Part shown: piece after piece, positions 45,425 to 61,955 of the stretch
Layout: every line of letters begins with the position of its first letter
Numbering within the stretch: position 1 is the stretch's first letter
Origin: Piscicola geometra
Taxonomy: Eukaryota; Annelida; Clitellata; Hirudinida; Piscicolidae
Assembly (NCBI GenBank): GCA_943735955.1
Contig: OX030956.1
Location: forward strand, 5,533,876-5,597,875
DNA: 64,000 nt
Direction: 5' to 3'
Program-made: the position numbers and the translations under genes
Notes under the pieces: generated by a model
What the model was told of the DNA's origin: nothing
Database searches by the model: none
What the model saw: the letters and a program-made list of their open reading frames with translations, nothing else

Positions 45425-48171
45425 AGCATGTGTTTGTTGGTGCTTCTCTTATTGATTGGGCAGACTTTATAGTTTACAGGAATTTTTTTACTGCTCGAAG
45501 ATTAAGTTTATGCGTATTCAATAAAGTTACAAAGAAAACTGCATGCATAAGGAACAAACGCGTGCATAGCGCTCGCAATGATTAATGCCGCTGGTCTTTC
45601 GGAATTTAACTATTTGAAAGATTTAATCAATTTAATCATTCAAAACACGCAGAAGATAGCCTTGAGAAAGTAATTGAAGATTCGAAGATTGTTTGTGGAG
45701 ATTAATTTTCTTTTTTTGGATTACCCAAGAAAATGTACGATGAAAACAATTATAAAATATATTTTTTGTGAATGCTTCGGTTGAAAAATGAATAATTATC
45801 AAAATTGTATATTTTATATAAACTATAAAATGTCTAGAATTTTATTAGTTATATTCATTCTGACGGCTTGTTAAAAAATGTTTAAAATGAATTTTTTGAA
45901 GCAGAAAAAACATAAAAATAAAAAGTAGTTGGAACACGTCTTAGCAAAGAGTGTTTTTCGAATCAATATATCCATGGCAACCCCTCAAATCTAATGAAAA
46001 ATTGCACACGGAACGTAGAAAACTATTTTTAAGAAAATGCTTTTTTTAAACTTCCTGAAATATTAACAAATATTAATGTTTTAAGGGTTGAAGATGCCTT
46101 AGGATAGCTTGTGATTCTATAGTGTTATTAATGACTCGTGAGAATTTTTATTTATTCTTATATTGTAGTTTTTCCTATTTTATTTCAACAAAGTTTGCGG
46201 GTCAATGCAGAAGTATAAATAATAGAAAAAGAATACAAATGTTTTTAAAAACTGTTAATAAAAAGTCTATAAAACATATAGAATCGTAAGCAAAAAGGTA
46301 ATATATTACCGAGCAATTCTTTTCCGACCATCAATTAATTTTTTTTTGTTTTTATATTATATACAATTTTTCAAAAAATTGCTTTTGTTACACTCTAGCA
46401 GTTATTGATCGAAATGATAAATTTTCAAGTTTTTAACAAAATGAGAGTCTGACAAAAAAAAGTGTATAACAATTATTTTTTCAGACGAAAAAGTTTAAAA
46501 AAAAGTTTTTATTTTTTATCTTCAAGTCTTTTCCATTCAAAACCTCTGCGGTATCCGAGTTGATTTCATTTTATCCCTCCATTCAGCCTTTTTCACTTTT
46601 TCCAACAGATTTCTCAAGCGATTTTCTCGAACTATTTCTTGCCTTGATTTTATATCCTCCTTTATTTTCTTTCTCATTCGTGGTCGTTAACCTACTGTCT
46701 TTTTCCATCCACCGCCATCCATTCTCTCCTCCCATGTGAGAAGCATGTGCGTGTGTGTTAGTGCTTAAGACATTCTTTGAAGGGTCAAACTATGTATTCA
46801 TTTTAGGTTTTTCTAAAATTGTGACTTGTAAATCTTGATACTCGTCTACTTAAAAACCAGCTCTTTGGAAGAATCCACAAAATAACAGAGATTTCAAGAA
46901 TTCCAGAGCCCAGAAACTACCATAACAACTCCACTCGTCTTAGCAGCAGGTTTATTGCATTGGCAAAGCATAATGGTGTGTGGATTGGCAGTTGTGACTG
47001 GCGCTAGATCAAATGGAATTATCGACTTTCTGCGCCCTGCTAATCTGCCCAAAAACTCATTTTGCTGTCATGCATTGTTCCTCATATCCAATTATTCCTT
47101 TCTTTTTTCCTTCTAGAATTGGTAGTTGCAGTCACTATTTATGCTCACCGCCTGCGTAGTTTGTAACACTTAGTGGCGAATTGAAATGGATTTTGTGAGA
47201 AAAGTTTGTTTTTTTGAATTGAACGAATCTTCCTCCTGAAGAAGTTGTTTCGAGTATGCTAACTTTTGCGAAAGAGTGTACCGAAAATGCACTTAATCTA
47301 AAGTTTTCCAGAAAAATTCAGTCAAATCGATCGTAAAAGAGAAAAATAATGGAGTGATTAATTTGAGAAAAGTAATTTGCAGGAATGTCAATTAATTCTG
47401 CCAGTATTCCGAAAAATCTCAATCAGACCAAATGCACGCTTAATTAAACATGCCAGTCTTCCATATTATTTAGAAAAATAAATTCAAAATATTAAATCTA
47501 TGAAAAATACTTAGAGTCCTTTTATGCTAATAGTAGTATTGAAAAAGAAAGATAGAGAATATTTGGCTGATTAAAATGCTAAAATACTCGATATATTTTT
47601 ATATCCTTTTCGCCTAATTTTATGCGCCAAAAGAGAATACTTAAAATTCAATATCTTGGCTCAGCTTGAAATCCTGAGGCATAAAACTAAACAGGGAGCA
47701 TCAAGAAGAAATAAAAATAGCCTTTTGCATTGTTTTTCCGATCGTTCCGTGCTCTCAAGCTTTAGTAGCCATCAATTTCATGCATTCTTCCTTCGACATC
47801 AATCCTTACATTTATGACTCATAAAATCAACAAAAATTCAAAAACGAAAAAGAATTCTAAAGTTTTAAAATCAAACTCCAAAAAAGGAAAGACAAGCCGT
47901 TTTCGCTTTTCAGGCACTGTTACACATGCAAATAAACGCTGAGCATTAAAGTTTTAGGAAGCACATTTGAGCATATCTGCACACACGACGGCTTATCGTA
48001 AGAAAGGCTCACACGCGCACTTATAGGAATTCAAAGAAAATACGCGTCTTCCAACACTCAGAAGCAGACAATGCACATACGCACAAAAACACATACACGC
48101 ACACATACAATTGCAACTAAAAACACGCTTACAAACAAACAAAAAACACACACACAAAAACAACACACATA

Positions 48172-48281
<110 letters not shown>

Positions 48282-48575
48282 CCTAAATGAAGTGGGTGAT
48301 GGGGTCAAGGGTTAAGGCGCGTCCATGCAGGCGGGCAGCATTCGTGTGGCGCTGCATTGTGTTCGATCGCATAAAGCATCCTTGCACGCTGCGTGACTCC
48401 ATTTGCCTAAGCTTGCTTTATTCCCTTTATACTCTGGCAGCCCTGAGAATGCAGTCCTGAATGGGCCTACTCCCGCTGTCGAAAGTGAATGCCATCTATA
48501 AAACACACGAGAACACAGACGGGTGTTTGAACATACAAAAAGATACAAGTATACATACACATACATATATACATT

Positions 48576-48601
48576 CATACACACACACCCACACATACAC
48601 A

Positions 48602-48648
<47 letters not shown>
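48576..48648 (+). repeat. (AC)n microsatellite, interrupted
   Basis: AC units with CCC and AT interruptions, about 300 bp after the longer AC tract. Confidence 0.95.
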
Positions 48649-48650
<2 letters not shown>

Positions 48651-51600
48651 AAGCACGCATACAAAACATAAAGACGGGCGTACTGAGAGAATTTCCAATC
48701 ATTGAAGGACGGCCCCCTGAAGATGTGCCGGCAAGCGATCGATTATTCCATTCTTTCTCAACTCGAAGCATCCTTTATTTTTTTCCTAAATTATGTTTTT
48801 AAGGTTTTTATAAATAAATAAATAAAATATTTTTTTATTTTATGAGAATAAAATGAATTTGAATTAAAAATTAAAATTTGTATCTATACAAAATTACTTT
48901 TTTCTATCTTTTTCATCCACCTTTCGATCCTTTGCAGGCATTCGTCGTCGTTCTTTGTTCTTCTAGCTTCGCTTTATCAGGTCGACACAGAGGCATTCAG
49001 AGTGGAAGGATAATGCTCTGAATAATCTAGTCGGAACACGTTCTCCTCCTGAAACTGTATCGAGCCGCATATGCGGCCTGCCTATATCACCATTGCAGCT
49101 CTACTTTGACGTCTAAGCACCTTTAACCTTTAAAATATTATCTAAAGGCCCTGACAGTTTTGCCTTTAGTTTGAATTCTATATGCTTCGATATAAGTATT
49201 TTGGTTAAAAACTTTTTAATATTTTAAAATATAATTTTTATCTTTTAAAAAAAATGATTCTTTTTATTGCAAACATTTCACTGGGAATTATGTAAATTTT
49301 AGTGCCTCTTCTGAGGGGATGGGACGTTTGAGATGCTGTGATGGGATTTGCCCTAGGAATCAATATAGACATTCTCTTTGAAGCATCGAAGTTGTTGCCC
49401 TGGATTGCAAAATTTTCTATTTTGTTTTTATTTTGAAAGTTTCAGATATAATCTGGGAGTGGCTTGAATAAATAAGGCATTTAGAAAAGTAACAAGTAAA
49501 ATAACTTCTAAAAATTTACTTTTCTGTTTAGAAAAGAATCTAAGTAAAAAATATTTTTTTTACTAGAAATACATCCACTTCCCCGATCATGTTAAAATCC
49601 GAATACCTCCTCCGTTTGGTGCGTTTTCCATTAAGATATCAGTGGCCATTCACGTCACTTAATCACCATCTCACCACCAGGCATCTCGATTTCCATCGGC
49701 TTATTGAATTGTTCCAGAGGTTCCATTATTTATTCAACAAACTCCGACTGCGTTTCGTATTCCAGAAGAAGGACAATGGCAGGATAACACGAACTCATCT
49801 TGAAGGAAGTGCCAGCAGATATTCAATTAAGGGCTCAACGCGAGAGGATTGGCAGTTGAAAGCTTTTGAAAAAATTCTAAAGTAAAATAAAAACGCGAAT
49901 AGAAATAGGTGAATGGATTCAGAGGAAGGTTAATAGTGCTAGAAGGTATTTTGGGAATTTAAATGAAGCGCTATTGATTGAATCACTCCCGAAAGAGAAC
50001 ATACATTTTATTTAAAACAAAAATTGAAAAAATCAAACGCTAAAAAATTCGATATTCACAAACGGAGATGAAAAGTCGCCGAAGTGGAATTCAGTTAGTG
50101 CTTTCTTGGAATTGGCATTGTTCATTCGTGCGTGTCTGGCACGCTTGAGCACCGTTGCATTGTCAATGCGGCCTGGGGTGCGTGCGAGAAATCAAAAAGT
50201 TTCGGGAAATATTGAAAACTCGAAACACCAATGATTTATTAATTCTTCGGTTTTTGAAAATCGAAAATTCTATGAATGATAGTGGAGACTTGAGATTCCG
50301 TTTGCAGAAGGAAGCATAAGAAGAGAAGTTCTGGAATGCACATTCAGAACTACATGCAAGAACACTACAAGATCCACGATTGGTTTTACGATGACGTTTC
50401 AACAATAAGTCAAGTATCGCATTTAAATAGCTTTAAAATTCTTTTTTAACTGTTATTTATACATATATATATAATATATTATATTGAATTATAAATTATA
50501 TATTTCATACTTTAAAAATATAATTTGTAAAACATATTAAAAATAGCCTAGCTTTGCAATTTTTTTTCAACTGAATATCTTCGTTAGCATCTTCTCTGGC
50601 TCTTTCATCTATTCATCTTGCACAACTAATGGCAGTTCAAAAAAGTTTTTTTTTACAAAAATGTATGTTTAATTTTGAACATATTCAAAACTTCCAATGA
50701 CTTTTTTTTAGTTTTTATTATTTTTTCCTCTCAAAGCTTAAATTTTGTTTAAATAAATTTTTTTATTTTTCTTTGAATTATATTCATTTTTATGCTTATA
50801 AATTAAACATTTATTTGTACTTTCTTTGTTGCTTTTCTACAAATAGTTCTTTCGCAACACCCAGAGGGCTATAAATTTTCTCAGTTTTCAAGAGCATTTG
50901 AAAAGAGTGAATAAATAAAACGATTAAATAAACGGACACATGAGCCTGAAATGTATTCTTGTTTTAATTATTTAAAAGAGACGCTGATAGAAGATTTATT
51001 CAGACCAAATGCCGTTGTTCCAATATTGAATTTCGAATTGTTGTATTGTATTTGCAAACCTAAATTACGAATATTTGTCGAGATTTAAAGACTAGTCGTA
51101 ACAATTTAATTAAACCCAAACTAAATATTTATTTTATATAGATTAATAAATTAATTGTAAACACAAATTAAAAAAAAAATATTGCAAAGTACTTTATGGT
51201 ATAATGTCATTGGTTCATTTCTCAATCAATGTCTATGGGACTCGCTAAAGAGTAAAACAAGTCGAAAGAATGAAGTGCTTTTGATAAAATCAATTTTCTA
51301 AATGAAGATTATTAAATGGTTTTGATTTTAAAGAATGGAAAAGTCTAAAACGGACTAGTGTCTAATCTAACATTTAAAGAAACAATTATCCAAGTGAATA
51401 TTGCTTTACAAGTATTGCTTTTCATACACGTTTGAGTATTTCAAATACATAAGTGTTTCGAAGGTAAAAAGTTTGAATGATAAACGAAAAATGTTGTCAA
51501 CACTTTGAAATGTGAACATTCGCATGACAAAAACAACTTGCCCAAATTCAAACCAATGCAACATCCATACACGCATCCATTTATTTTCCAATCTACCCTT

Positions 51601-53989
51601 CGCTTTACAAGCAAGTGTGTTCATACAATCGCCCATCAATTATTCAAACACCAATTCACGCATCTACACATGCATCTACACACGAAGGAAGAAATGATAA
51701 ATGTCTTAAGGGATAATCGATATGATGCAGCGCAGAAACCAGATGGAGCTCCCGTGGAGTGATCTCATTTCCAAAAGACGCTTAGCACGGCTTAATGAAA
51801 GTAGATCGCTTCGAAATGAAATGAACTTCGATCTCATGAAAGTTCAATGTTGAAACAAAAAGTTTAGTCTTTGAAAATGCAAATGGAAATTCTAAAAAGG
51901 TATTTTAGCTTTGGTTTACACATGCATGAAAAACACTTAAAATGGAGAATTGATAAGTCGGTACACCAAAATCAGCTTTCGACCCAATCCTATTATGCGA
52001 CTTGAAAAATATTCGAGAATATTTTGAAATTAAATAGCAGTAGTGCAATTTAGGTATGAAGAGATTTTCATATTTCAATATTTAATTCATTTTTAGCACT
52101 CTCCTGGGCCTTGACGCTCGCATTAGTGTTGTGCCATAAAATATACCAAAGCCTCTATACGACAAAAGAGTATCAATACCGAAAAAAGTTACAATTGAAA
52201 ATATTTCAGATACAAATTTAAACGTGGAAATGTTTTCGATAAAAAAACCAAAGTTTTAAAATATTTTAGATCCAAATTCACAATTGTAATTAAAAAAACT
52301 CAAGTCTGTAACAAATTAATCTCTCCGATTGACGCCCTCAGACAAACGAGAGAACACTTGCACGATGTTTCTGCGACGTGACTACCATAGTCCGGCATTT
52401 GTCCACTCGCATTTCTAAGACCAGCTCTCCCCTCCTTCGATCCACCCCCCCCCATCCATCATTATTTCTTTATACGTCCCTTTCTCTTCATTTTCTCTTC
52501 ATCTTCTCTTCATCTTCCTACATCAGTCTCCTCCGTTTACTGCGACTCTAAAGCATAGTTTTTGCCAATTAAATATTGCTCATTTTATTTTTCTGATTCT
52601 ATTTTATTTTATCGTTGTTTTCACGTTTATGGGTTTTATTCTGTTTTATGGGTGACTTAACTTTCATGGGCTATATTCTATTTTATGGCTTAATGACTTT
52701 ACTTTAAAGGAATATTGATTGACATTTCAGATAGAAATATTAACACAAGGTTATGAACTAATTAAAGAATGTTGAGTTTAAAGCCGTTTATTAATGAAAA
52801 TGTTAACAAATTGAAAATATTTTTTTATTCATTAAAAATAAACTGGAAACCTAACAAATGTACTTCAAATTGAAAATAAAATGCTTTTATTTAAGCAAAC
52901 TATTCAAAGTTTAATTTACAAAATAAATAACTCACCGTACTTTCAGCCAAATATATCACCAGCGAAGCGGTTTCAGGCACTTCTTTATAAAGGAAGCTAG
53001 GGATACAGGATATAATAATAGAGGGGATATACATGTACGTATGTATGTATGTATTTATATATGCTTTCCGGTCGATACGGCTTCCTACGGCATAATTATT
53101 ATATACTGCCCCTGTACTTGATTGCACATACCATACGTATCACGCTTGTTTCAGTGGAGATTTCAGAATTCGAGAAAAGTATTTTAAGTCTATTTCACAA
53201 AAATATGACTAAAATGTCTTCAAAAGAATTAATTAGGATGGACGCTCGATGGCCTAAATCGATCGGGCCTTAAAGCTCTTAAGCTGTGTGGCTTAGGCGT
53301 GTAGCGTATTAGCATCGATAGCTCTTGGCATAACTTATTGCTGTAATTTATTAAAATAAGTGACTTGATTTGTGGGGCAAGTTTGAAGGGTGTGAGTGGG
53401 TCGGTCGTCATCGCAAGGATCGTTTCCGACACGGTGGTAACTCGGTCGATTAGAAGTTGTACAAATGTAACTGTTTTAAAATAATTCTATACTAATTTCA
53501 ATTACATTTCAAAAATTTGAATTTTAACAGTTTGTTTAAATCAATCTATTGATTATTTGTAATCTTTGGTTCTCTCCTTCCACCATTCTGCAAATGTCTT
53601 CCTCCAAGAAAAAGGTTTCAGCGCAGACATCCGGTGGTGTGTGAAGCGTTTTGTTTGCGTTTTATAGCTGGTTCTTTCTACTCGATGTAGCAAAAAACAC
53701 GTTCCACGTCACTAAGGTGCTTTCAATTATAAAAGAAACATCAATTTTAAATATTAAAACAAAGTGTCAGCAATATAGTTTAATTTCAGTCGTTAAAAAT
53801 ATAATAGACATTTCAATACGCCGATTTTATGGTGGTTTAAAATTTGAAAGTTTTTCTTGAAGAAGATTAATCTGTTTTATTGAATTATAGAAAAATAAAT
53901 TCACAATTCTATCTATCATTCCTCGTGGTCCATTTGAATTTCAATCAGAACGTGTCATAACGTTGGAACGTTTTCAAAATTCAATTTTT

Positions 53990-54445
53990 AAAAAAAACCT
54001 ACTGCGTCTGATTGGAAACGACAGTGATGATAATCGTGGTGAAGAAGATGAAGGTGATGATGATGACGGTGATGGTGATAGTGGTGATAAAGATGACGGT
54101 GATGATGATGATGAAGATGATGATGAAGATGAAGGTGGGAGTAATGATGCTCATGAGATTGATGGAAAGATTAATGATGATGAGGGGAATGAGAGTTTCA
54201 AGAATATTAAAACCTCGGTGATGATGATGATACATTTGTTGATGATGATAAATTTGATGATGATGATGATAAATTTGATGATGATAATTGAGGATGATGA
54301 TGATGATACATTTGATGATGATGATGATCTGTATTATGATATGTATTGATGATTATGTTTATAATGAGGATGAGATTATATTTATTTTAAGGATGATGGT
54401 GATGATAATGATGATGATGATAGTGGTGGTAATGATAGCGTTAGT
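53990..54445 (+). repeat. GAT/GGT degenerate trinucleotide repeat
   Basis: Long imperfect (GATGATGAT/GGTGAT)n region broken near 54180-54220 and 54345-54385. Confidence 0.9.
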
Positions 54446-55090
54446 GAGGAGAATAGAAAAAGAATTATTGAAAGGCGGTGGAAGGGCGACTGGGCTAATG
54501 AGGATGAGGACACTAACGTTTGCACCGGAAGAGGATCCGAAAGAGGAAAGATAAGAAGGGAGACGCGCATGAAATATGTGATGGGAGGCGGAAGAAATAA
54601 GAGCCTTTATGATAATATAATGAGCCATTAAATAATAACACAATGTTTCTGATGATCACGGAGTCTTCCCTCGGTGGCTGGAACAATGTATGGGTTAATT
54701 GAATGGAGGTGGGGAGGGAGGAAGGTAGGAAAGTGGGAAGGTGAGGAGGGGGGAAGGTGGAAAAGTGGGGATGTTGCAGTGGGTTTCAAAGGGTTGGAGA
54801 ATGATGTAAGAAAATGAATTAAGTTTTGAAAGTTAATTTTTAAAAAGTTGAACAATTATTTAGAAAATTATAAATCATGAAAATAGAGAGATTAATTAAT
54901 AAGTAACTAATACTACGTTTGTATAAGAACTATAATATTGTAAATTATAAAAATTAAAATTAAAATGGAATCTTAATAAAAATGTATATGAACACTGCTA
55001 GTGATGATGAAAATGCCAGAGGTTCTAGAAGAAATAGTAGTTAGTAGTAGTAGACGTCCTAGTAGTAGTAGGGGTTAGTAGTAGAGGTCC

Positions 55091-57349
<2,259 letters not shown>

Positions 57350-57428
57350 AAGAAGAAGGAGGCATTGATTTTGTTGATCACGCGATGGAGTCATCGTCCG
57401 GATATGACTTGAGACATCAAAAATGCTC

Positions 57429-57880
57429 CTGCAACATCTTCCTGCTTCAGCCTCCTTCCTTCCTTCCTTCTTCTCTTTCCTCTCTTCCTCTTCTTCTCTA
57501 TTTGTTTCTTTTTTCATTTGTTTTTTCTTTTCATTTGTTTCTTCTTTTCATTTGTTTCTTCTTTTCATTATTGCTCTTCTTCATTCTTTTTTTAGAATTA
57601 TTTTTTCACTTCTCTTCGATTTTGCTCCATCTTCTTTACTTTCTAATTATTTTTGATTTTGTAAAAATAGATTTTATTATTATTTTTTCCCCTTTAATTT
57701 CCTCTTCTTTTTTTCTTCTTTTCTGTTTCTTTCTTTTCTTCTTCTTTCTCCTGTTCACCCTCTTTTTTTATTTCCCCCCTTCTCTTAGATTTCTTATTTA
57801 TTATTCCCTTTTCCATTCTTTTTTTTCGTATTCGGAGACATTTTTATTTCTCACAAATTCCTTTCCATTCTTTCCAGTCT
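57429..57880 (+). repeat. Polypyrimidine tract
   Basis: CTTCC, TTCTT and CTTTTCATTTGTTT units, strongly T/C-biased for about 450 bp, right after the giant TAG array. Confidence 0.85.
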
Positions 57881-58144
57881 TTTGACATTTCAGCGGGCAA
57901 TTATCAGGCATATTTTATTCATCAGGGAAGTAATCATTTGCCTCGTGATTTCCAATTCTCCAATCGCTCGCTTCGTTTTTTCTCGTGGTGCTTTTTCTCA
58001 CTTTTGTAATTATGAATTATTTTGAGGTTTAATTAGAGTTCTGAAACGTGGGTAAATAATAATATTAATAATTACGAGCACTATTATAGTGGCGTATAAC
58101 CCGAACGGGCTTCCAGGCCACTTAGGCTGCATATTTTCATTTGC

Positions 58145-58241
58145 GCCTTTGGGTTACTAGGGCATTGGTTGCACTCGAACCTAGGACCTTTCATTATTGG
58201 TCAAGTCGAGAGTCGTTGCCGACTCAGCTACCCGTAAAGAC
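58145..58241 (-). mobile_element. tRNA-derived SINE-like element
   Basis: On the minus strand, TAGCTGAGTCGG (58230-58219) fits the pol III A box TRGCNNAGYNGG exactly. GGTTCGAGTGC (58181-58171) resembles the B box, at a normal spacing. The acceptor stem does not pair, so it is not a functional tRNA. The layout, including AAAGGTC before the B box, resembles the element at 41057. Confidence 0.45.
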
Positions 58242-58928
58242 AAACCTAATCAATTTCAGGCTAATTACAAAAGATTTCATATTTATTTTTATGAGAGCAT
58301 TGTCGTTCTGCTTGGGTTTATCTTTGGAGGCATGATAAGATGGGAATTTGGAGCATGGGTAGATTAAAAAACTATAAATAGAAGTGAAAGAATTTTTAAT
58401 GCTTTGATTGAAAGATTTTTGATAGACGATCAGTTGAAGAAAATGTCTGAAAGCCCGAACACAAGCATTTGACGTCCTTTCGAGAAGTCCATTCTAGGCG
58501 AATCTCGAGAGTTTAAGTCTCTCAACGCGGGAAGAACTTCTCGATGCGTTTGTGCTCGCAAATCCAAATGATTTGTCCCACTCAACGTGCTTCCGCTGAT
58601 CGTGAGCAATGGCGGCTGGAGGAATTAATTGAGCTAATAGGAGATTAATCAGAATGAAGTTGACTTCTTAGTTTCAAAGACCACCCTTGATACCACTGTG
58701 ATTACTGCTTATTCGTAGAAGCGAATCGCCATTATAACCACTACAACCATCATTCCTTCCATACACTTTGTTGTGGCATTGATTGAAAAAATAATTGAAA
58801 AGCACAGACACAATAGCGATGGAGCGCAAGAGGAAAGAGCGAAAAAATCGTGAAGGAAACAGTTTCGTTTGGGAATAATGCGAGAAGCGATTGATGCGTG
58901 GAGCAGATAAGAAGAAGAATTGCTGGGG

Positions 58929-59022
58929 GTGGAAGAGAGATGCGGAGGAGGAAGAGAGATGTACAGGAGGAAGAGAGATGTGCATGAAAAAGAGAGATGT
59001 GCAGGAGGAAGAGAGAGGGTTC
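58929..59022 (+). repeat. 19-bp purine-rich minisatellite
   Basis: Four to five copies of GAGGAAGAGAGATGTGCAG with small changes. Confidence 0.88.
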
Positions 59023-59720
59023 ATAAAACGTTTCGATGCAGCTGGGCTTCTGAAGGAGAGATAAATAAAGAAGAAGAGAAGAAAAAGAGAAAAAGAAGTC
59101 TGGCAGGAAAAAGAAAGAAGCGATGTGTTGTTTGGAAGGGTCTGTGAGGCTTATGAAAAGTTGTTTTTGTAAGAATGAAGGATGGTTTGAGAATTGTATT
59201 GATTTTGTGGTTCTGTCTATTGTTTGGTCCATAGAACATTTTATAAATTCATGAATAAAAAAAATTATTAGTTTTTGGAATGAATAGTTTCAAAGCGCAT
59301 TGGTTTTTTGAAATTTAGATTGAATTATCAATGGAAATTTTATGCAAAATACTGAAAAGTGCAATTATGAAAAGTGACAAATGGCGATATTAAAGAATTT
59401 AAATATTGTTCATGTGTTCTTATGTGCCGTGTGCATGTGACAACTTATGTGTGTTTTCGGTACGTGGAGATTCTTTGAGGCGTGTGTGTGTGTTGGTTTT
59501 AGGTAAAATGAGATTAATCCAAAGAAGAAAAGGCGTTTTTATGTTTGCTTGATTGCATTGGCGCCTTGTGTCAAAGCAAAGCTGGCGTTCTTTTCATTTT
59601 CAAAGCGTCGAAACTTTCCATATTTGTTATTCGAATGGATGCTTTGCCGACGTAATCTTTTGTTAGAAACAGCTGGTGATGAAGAATCTTCGAGGGTGTA
59701 GTAATTTAAAGTTTGTGCGA

Positions 59721-60190
<470 letters not shown>

Positions 60191-61882
60191 GTAGTTGTAG
60201 GCTAAGAGGGTGGGACGCTTGAGTTTGGAGATGTTTCCAGCTGAAGAAGCAACGAATAAAAGTACACAAAAGTCTGAAGTGCGAGCGTGGTGAGAGCCTC
60301 AAACTGAGGTTTTTGAAGAAGTGAAAATAGGAAAAAGTCGAAGCTGAAAAGAACCGAAGGAGATTTATGGAGAGGGTAAGCAGGAAGACTTGCCAAGGCT
60401 CTTAAGTGGATTGAACGGAGTTGCAGGACGTGTAAGCGATCGATAAGAGAAGACAGACCTTTGAGAGTTGATTAGAAGAGAAAGATGGATGCCACGGGAG
60501 AGAAAACGAATTGTCTGGGAAGAGAAGGAGGCTGTGTAAATAGGTGATTGGAAGACAGACGAGGCAAACAAGGCGAGAATATGAGAAGGAGTCAATAGAA
60601 TTTCAAAATTAGATGCTTGTGTGTTTACTCTGGCGATTGTTGTGGAGGCGATGAATACTGACGTGCGAGCAATCAAAGACACGAAGTAGACGAGTGAAAG
60701 AATTCTGAGCAAACATCACTCAGAAGACTATAACACATGAAAAGTATTTAAAAACCGCGAAAACAATTTTAATAGATACAAAATTGTGTTTAAATAGTTT
60801 TTAAATACTTATGAAACTGAAATTTTCGATAATAAAAGTCTATAAAATTATGAAAAAGGTTGTGTGGGAATAACTTAAAAGATTAACTATTTTAACTTTA
60901 AAAAGAAAAGTAGGAAAAAAAGAGAAAGTATAAAAATCAGAAAAAGCAAAAAAAAGCAAAAGAAGAGGGGAAAGAGAGAAGGGAAGGGAGAGGTAAGAAG
61001 AGAAGGGCTATAAAGAAGGCAAATCAAATTTGATGGTCACCTCTTGCATTACGCCCACCCCTAATCTAATCAATCGATGCACGAAATGTAGCACTAAGCA
61101 CGTTCTAAGCACAAGTAAATGCATCAGCAATCTTACCATTAAGTATCTCTAATTAAATTAGTAATTAAATTATTAAATTAATGAAACATTATCCATATGA
61201 TGGAAAGTGTTTAGTGTGCAAGTCTAGTTTGACGTCATCCACTCGACATTAACGATGCATTTTAGGTTTTAAGCTGCGCGCTTTATGACTAATTAATGGA
61301 ACGAAACAAACTCATTAATTTTTCATGTGTTTTACTTTTTTTTTGAACGAAAAAAACTTTTGAACTTTGAATTATTTGAAACAAGTTTTTTTGATGGAAC
61401 TCAGAAATAACTCCAGGGTTTGGAAATCGGAAAGTGCAAAAAATGTTTACTATTTTAAATTTAAAAAAAAATTGTTTTACATTTTCACTTAATATAAATA
61501 TTTATTTTTACGACTAAAATATAAGGATGATAAACTACTGGAATATTCATAACTCTGTTATCGAAAGTTCAGTTTGGAATTGATAAAAATGAAATGTAAA
61601 AGAGTAAATTTCAAAATAATTACTAAGTAATAACTTTTATAAGTATTTTAAGCTTGCATTTAAATGAAAAGTGTAGTTTGAAAGTTTTTTCCATTTACTC
61701 GCTAGATGACTGGGAATGAACGAGTTGTTCAGATCAACTTGTTGAAAGAATACTTCAATAAATTGATCAAAACTTTAAAAAGTAGTAGTAGAAAAAATTT
61801 GAGTTGTAAGTACAAACGAAACTAGTTTAGAATTTATTGAGCTGTTAGTCACTCATCTAGTTACCTAGAAGGGAGGGAAGCA

Positions 61883-61955
61883 ATGGCTACAAATTCTGAA
61901 TATCACCAAATTCTGCTACGACTTTTATGCTCTGAAATAACAGGCTTTACTGGAG
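61883..61955 (+). CDS. TUBGCP3: TUBGCP3 exon 1
   Basis: Reads MATNSEYHQILLRLLCSEIT then GFTG; donor GTAAAC, phase 1. Confidence 0.85.

Noticed and set aside
49589..49885. 98-codon open frame
   Set aside because: No recognisable motif, no matching exons nearby, composition like surrounding noncoding DNA.
53595..53643. Short open frame MSSSKKKVSAQTSGGV resembling a first exon of some gene
   Set aside because: No downstream exon of any recognisable family within the following kilobases; too short to support.
54450..54553. Open frame with RRIEKELLKGGGRATGLMRM
   Set aside because: Continuation of the GAT repeat frame, no family match.
60202..60712. Minus-strand open frames of 64 and 115 codons
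   Set aside because: No motif or family resemblance. The purine-rich plus strand lowers stop frequency on the minus strand.
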